DNA from: Porogramme epimiltina
Lineage: Eukaryota; Basidiomycota; Agaricomycetes; Polyporales; Polyporaceae
Direction: 5' to 3'
Assembly (NCBI GenBank): GCA_900155495.1
Contig: FTLJ01000433.1
Span: 1-29,462 of the forward strand
Length of the DNA stretch: 29,462 nt
Shown here: piece by piece, positions 26,200 through 29,462 of the stretch
Layout: each line of letters begins with the position of its first letter
How positions within the stretch are numbered: the first letter of the stretch is position 1
Notes under the pieces: generated by a model
Told to the model about the DNA's origin: nothing
Databases searched by the model: none
Seen by the model: only the letters and a program-made list of their open reading frames with translations
Translations under genes and position numbers: made by a program

Positions 26200-28994
26200 T
26201 TAACAATCGCATACCAGCTCGTCGCGCCTGTCTCCCCTTGTGCCACTCTCTGCGTCGTCCTCGCTGACCTTTCCGCGCTTGCTCTTGCGCCGGCGCCCTT
26301 CGATCTGCGACTGCGTGCTAGCCGTAAACGATTTGCTGACCCTCAGCCGCTTGAGGCGCGCTTTGGGCTCATCCAACGGCGTGACGGTGGGGTCGTACTG
26401 ATAGATCGACTCGTGGTCTGTCGGGATGCGGTCGTGCACCTCGACCGTCGGCCAGGGCATATCCAGGGTCTCTCCGAGTATCTCCACCATCAGCTCGTGA
26501 TCTTCGACATTATCTGCGAGATCGCGGTCCTCCTTGGTGGGCACATTGAGTGGTCTTTCAGGAATCTTCGTGGGGACGACGACCGTTCTCGACGCGAATT
26601 GCGCCCTACGGCGCCGGGGCCCGCTGGGAATGCTGGTTGTCTTGACAGGCGTCTGAGGTGGAATCTTCTCTGTGATGTCAGACGAGAGCGGGTCCACAGT
26701 AGCCCGCCTTTTGTACTCCCTAATCTTGTACGCTGCCTGAAATGAGCGAAGAAGCGTGTGGAAGAGACCATCCAGAGGGGAGTTGAAAGTCAACTTCTTC
26801 GAGTCAGCTCCCGCTATCGTCGTAAGTTCGCCGTACTGCTTCATGACTTCGCGCTTGGCATGTCCGACTGTGTACATGCCACCTTTAAGAGTGACAGTAT
26901 CGAAGAACTCTTCGATATAGTCTCCGACGTTCTCAATGTTAGAGTCGAGGTACCGAATGGCGTAATAGAGAAGGACAAGGAAGAAGGATTCGAGGTCGTC
27001 AGGGACCTCGACGCATTTGTTTGGGTTTGTGAGCAATTCAACTGACATGAATTGCCATGTCCCCTAGAAAGACGGGTGTCAGCAGAATGACGGATAGGCA
27101 CTCGTATGACGCACTGTTCTCTGCGGCTGCCGTTGCTTGCGCCCACTTCTCATGTCTTTGGCCATTTCCCAATCTGCTAGAATGCCCCTCCAAATGATTT
27201 GTGTGACGCCATTCTCAGATTTGACCTGGGGGTAAATGAGAATGTTCCCGCCACTCACGTCCCGATGCAGGATACCGAGAAGGAACCAAGCGGCGTGATG
27301 TGCTGCGAACAATATCCGTATTCAGTATCCGGCGTGGCGACGAGCTGTATCCCACTCACCAGACATGCAGTCTATGATAACCGACACTAGCTGGAAAGAT
27401 TCGGTGAACTGCTGCAAAGACATGCAAACCTCCTTGACGACGAGGCGGTAATGGCGATGAAGACGGTGAGAATTATAGGATGATGCGTCGTCTTCGTCGT
27501 TGTCCTCTTCCATATCCACGTCTTCGCCTCTGTCAGACTTGCCTTCTTGGGATGTTTCGTGGTCGGACGTGCACTCGTCGAGCGTGTCTTCGTCGGATGT
27601 ACCTTCATCGGACCTTCCACTACCACTATCTTCATCCTCAGGATCGCCTTCGCGCTTCCGTTTCTCACCAGGGGTACGGTGCGACAGAGGTTCTGCGAGT
27701 GAATCCGCGGGGGCTCTGGTTGTCGACTCAGGGAACGTAGGGACCTTGGACTCAACTTTCTTTTGCCAGACATCCCTAAGCGCAGGAGTGAGCGTGGTGT
27801 GACCATTGATATCTCCGTGGCAGATGAGCGTCGGAACGTAGTAGACTCCCAGAGCATTGAGTCTCGCGAGAATGTCTCCCTCCTTGTCAACGCCCTTGTA
27901 GTCTACACGCCACGCATCCTTGAGCCACGTGAATTCTCCTGTGAGCGTATCAAGGGCTGTGTAGCCACGAGTGCCGCGACCAATCACCCCTTTCGAGCTG
28001 AAGTACGGGTGACAAACAAGGAATTTGCGGAGACCGCCGGCCGCCTTCTCGTCGGGAACAGAGAGCTCGAAGCGCGGCCAACCTTCCACGAGAGATATTC
28101 TGAAGAGGGTGCGAACGTATTTCCAGGTAAATGCGTCGGGGAGCTCGCCATCTTGGAGTTTTCGTTCCTTCTCGTCTACGTCCGTGTCTCGCTCCAGCGC
28201 CGCATCCTCCATGATCTTCCACTGTGGATCTGTATCGCGAATGCGGACTGCAGTTGGGTCTACGCCAAGGCAACCCGGTGCGTGCTTTGCGAGGACCGAG
28301 ATGCGCCAAAGAACTTCGCAGAACCATTCCCATCGAGCGACGTAGTCGATGGCCGGAGTAGTCGCGACGCCTGATCTGTCCCAGCGGAGGACGCGGACGC
28401 GGCGACCCATGACGAGGAGCATGATGAGGAATGTGCGATGTTGAATGTTGAAGATGGACTCGGCGTAGGATGTGATCCGATCACGGACCTTCGCCTGCGA
28501 GTCGACATTGGTTTTGAGCCGCATAGCGGAGTCGCCAAAAGGATCAAGTTCTTCGTGCCAACACGTGAACTCGATGGGAACGAGCTGGTCTGCCCAGTGA
28601 GGGAGCTCGTTGATGATGACATCCTTATCGAAGAGCAGTGCACCGTTAACCTTCTGCTCATCTCCATCAATGGACGAAGGACCAGGTGATTCTTCGAAAA
28701 GACGGAGCTTGAGGCCGGGGCAAAGGCCGTTGTTGACCACCTTAGCCTAAAGTATGTGAGCCACTGACCAGGACATTGCTGAAACGAATGACGCACCATT
28801 TGAGCAGAGACGACATTCCCTGTATCTCCATCCGCCCCTTTCAGTGTAGGAGAGAATGGCGACTTCTTCAGTTCGGGCATGACTGTCGCGGCAGCGGGAA
28901 TGTGGGAGGGGAAGGCGAATACTTCGTTGAGAAGATAGTGAATGTCGAGAAGAACCGGAGTGTCAAACATGTCGTCCATGATTTTACATCTCAT
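26200..28994 (-). CDS. FunK1-type fungal protein kinase
   Basis: A protein of the fungal-specific FunK1 kinase family, which is expanded in mushroom-forming fungi and whose substrates are mostly unknown. Exons are 28994-28797, 28746-27360, 27302-27115 and 27063-26200, giving 878 residues. The family's N-terminal region has VPIEFTCWHEELDPF, YAESIFNIQHRTFLIMLLV and VRVLRWDRSGV. The kinase lobe has KGVIGRGTRGY, then HYRLVVKEV, then HRDVSGGNIL with the catalytic Asp at about 543. LADWEMAK follows, with Asp at about 572 in the place of DFG, and then GTWQFMSVELL. A long acidic and Ser-rich insert lies between the N-lobe parts (about residues 425-500). The C-terminal tail holds basic clusters such as RRRKSKRGK, likely a nuclear signal. 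The start could instead be the ATG at 28979, and an extra 5' exon further upstream cannot be excluded. Confidence 0.9.
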
Positions 28995-29462
28995 GGTTTA
29001 GTGCTTGTCGCCGCCTCGAACTAAAACAGTCGCGAATATTTGTGCTCCAGTGATGTCGCCTGGTATCGCACGAGAAATGAATACCAGGGACGGCGTAGGA
29101 CTAAGGTGTGGGTTAGACATACCTGAGAGAGAGATGATGTACGGTAATGCCCCGGGAGTGGTCAATCTGTGCGTAAGCCGGGAGGGGTTGGTGGCATCAG
29201 CTTCGAAGGGCTCTCGGTTTTTTGGAGGACGTACGTTGCTCGATAGGAGTCAATGCGTGTCGTGTCAACTATCGTGGACGTATATCGTAGATAAATGGCT
29301 CCTGGGACGAGCAGAGGAGTCTGCGTAGGGGGTGGTAATGGTCCATAACAGGGAGGACAGCGCTTCAGCCTTCGGGGGAAGATTTCGAACATGCCTCTTT
29401 CGGACCTCGGCTAATGAACCATCAGTAAAATTCCGGAAGTCTGGTGGAGTATTATAAACATA
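28995..29462. other. 5' region of the FunK1 gene
   Basis: This 468-bp stretch lies upstream of the kinase start, to the window edge. A 76-residue frame on the minus strand (29162-29392) might be a 5' exon but has no recognisable feature. A TATAAA is on the + strand near the edge (about 29453-29458). Confidence 0.4.

Noticed and set aside
26143..26745. 200-residue + strand frame
   Set aside because: It is antisense to the last exon of the FunK1 gene, whose frame shows kinase-family features.

Overview
The window is nuclear DNA from a filamentous fungus, most likely an Agaricomycete (Basidiomycota). Genes are broken by many short GT-AG introns (about 40-75 nt). A FunK1-type kinase and a HET-domain protein, both families expanded in these fungi, lie among housekeeping genes. 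I saw no tRNA, rRNA, CRISPR array or intact transposon. All gene models were spliced by eye; junctions were chosen by frame, GT/AG signals and agreement between paralogues.

Left part (1 to about 7,250): a conserved, very GC-rich segment. It holds histone H2A.Z (+), a small hydrophilic CsbD-like protein (-) and the nuclear-encoded mitochondrial RNA polymerase Rpo41 (+). The last two are divergent from a shared 728-bp promoter region.

Right part (about 7,850 to 29,000): an accessory segment in which every supportable gene is on the minus strand. Its core is a family of four aldo-keto reductases of the AKR7 (aflatoxin B1-aldehyde reductase) type, here called A (7856-9674), B (16419-18105), C (18997-20631) and D (23892-25551). 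All four have 11 exons with the same intron positions and phases, and all keep the Asp-Tyr-Lys-His catalytic tetrad. They fall into two pairs. A/B have a 20-codon exon 5 and a TATAAAAG box; C/D have an 18-codon exon 5 and a TATATATA box. C and D also share a further upstream block. A 12-TM-type major facilitator transporter lies between C and D, so NADPH-dependent carbonyl reduction and small-molecule transport may be linked. Copy A has a 1-nt deletion near its 3' end that reads through the ancestral stop and gives a new C-terminal tail.

The array is interrupted by a HET-domain protein, an orphan ORF and a poorly resolved hypothetical locus. It is followed by a FunK1 kinase with a long acidic insertion. 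The layout is conserved genes on the left and duplicating, fast-evolving genes on the right. It resembles a small detoxification or secondary-metabolism neighbourhood beside self-recognition and regulatory genes. The shared function is inference, not proof.
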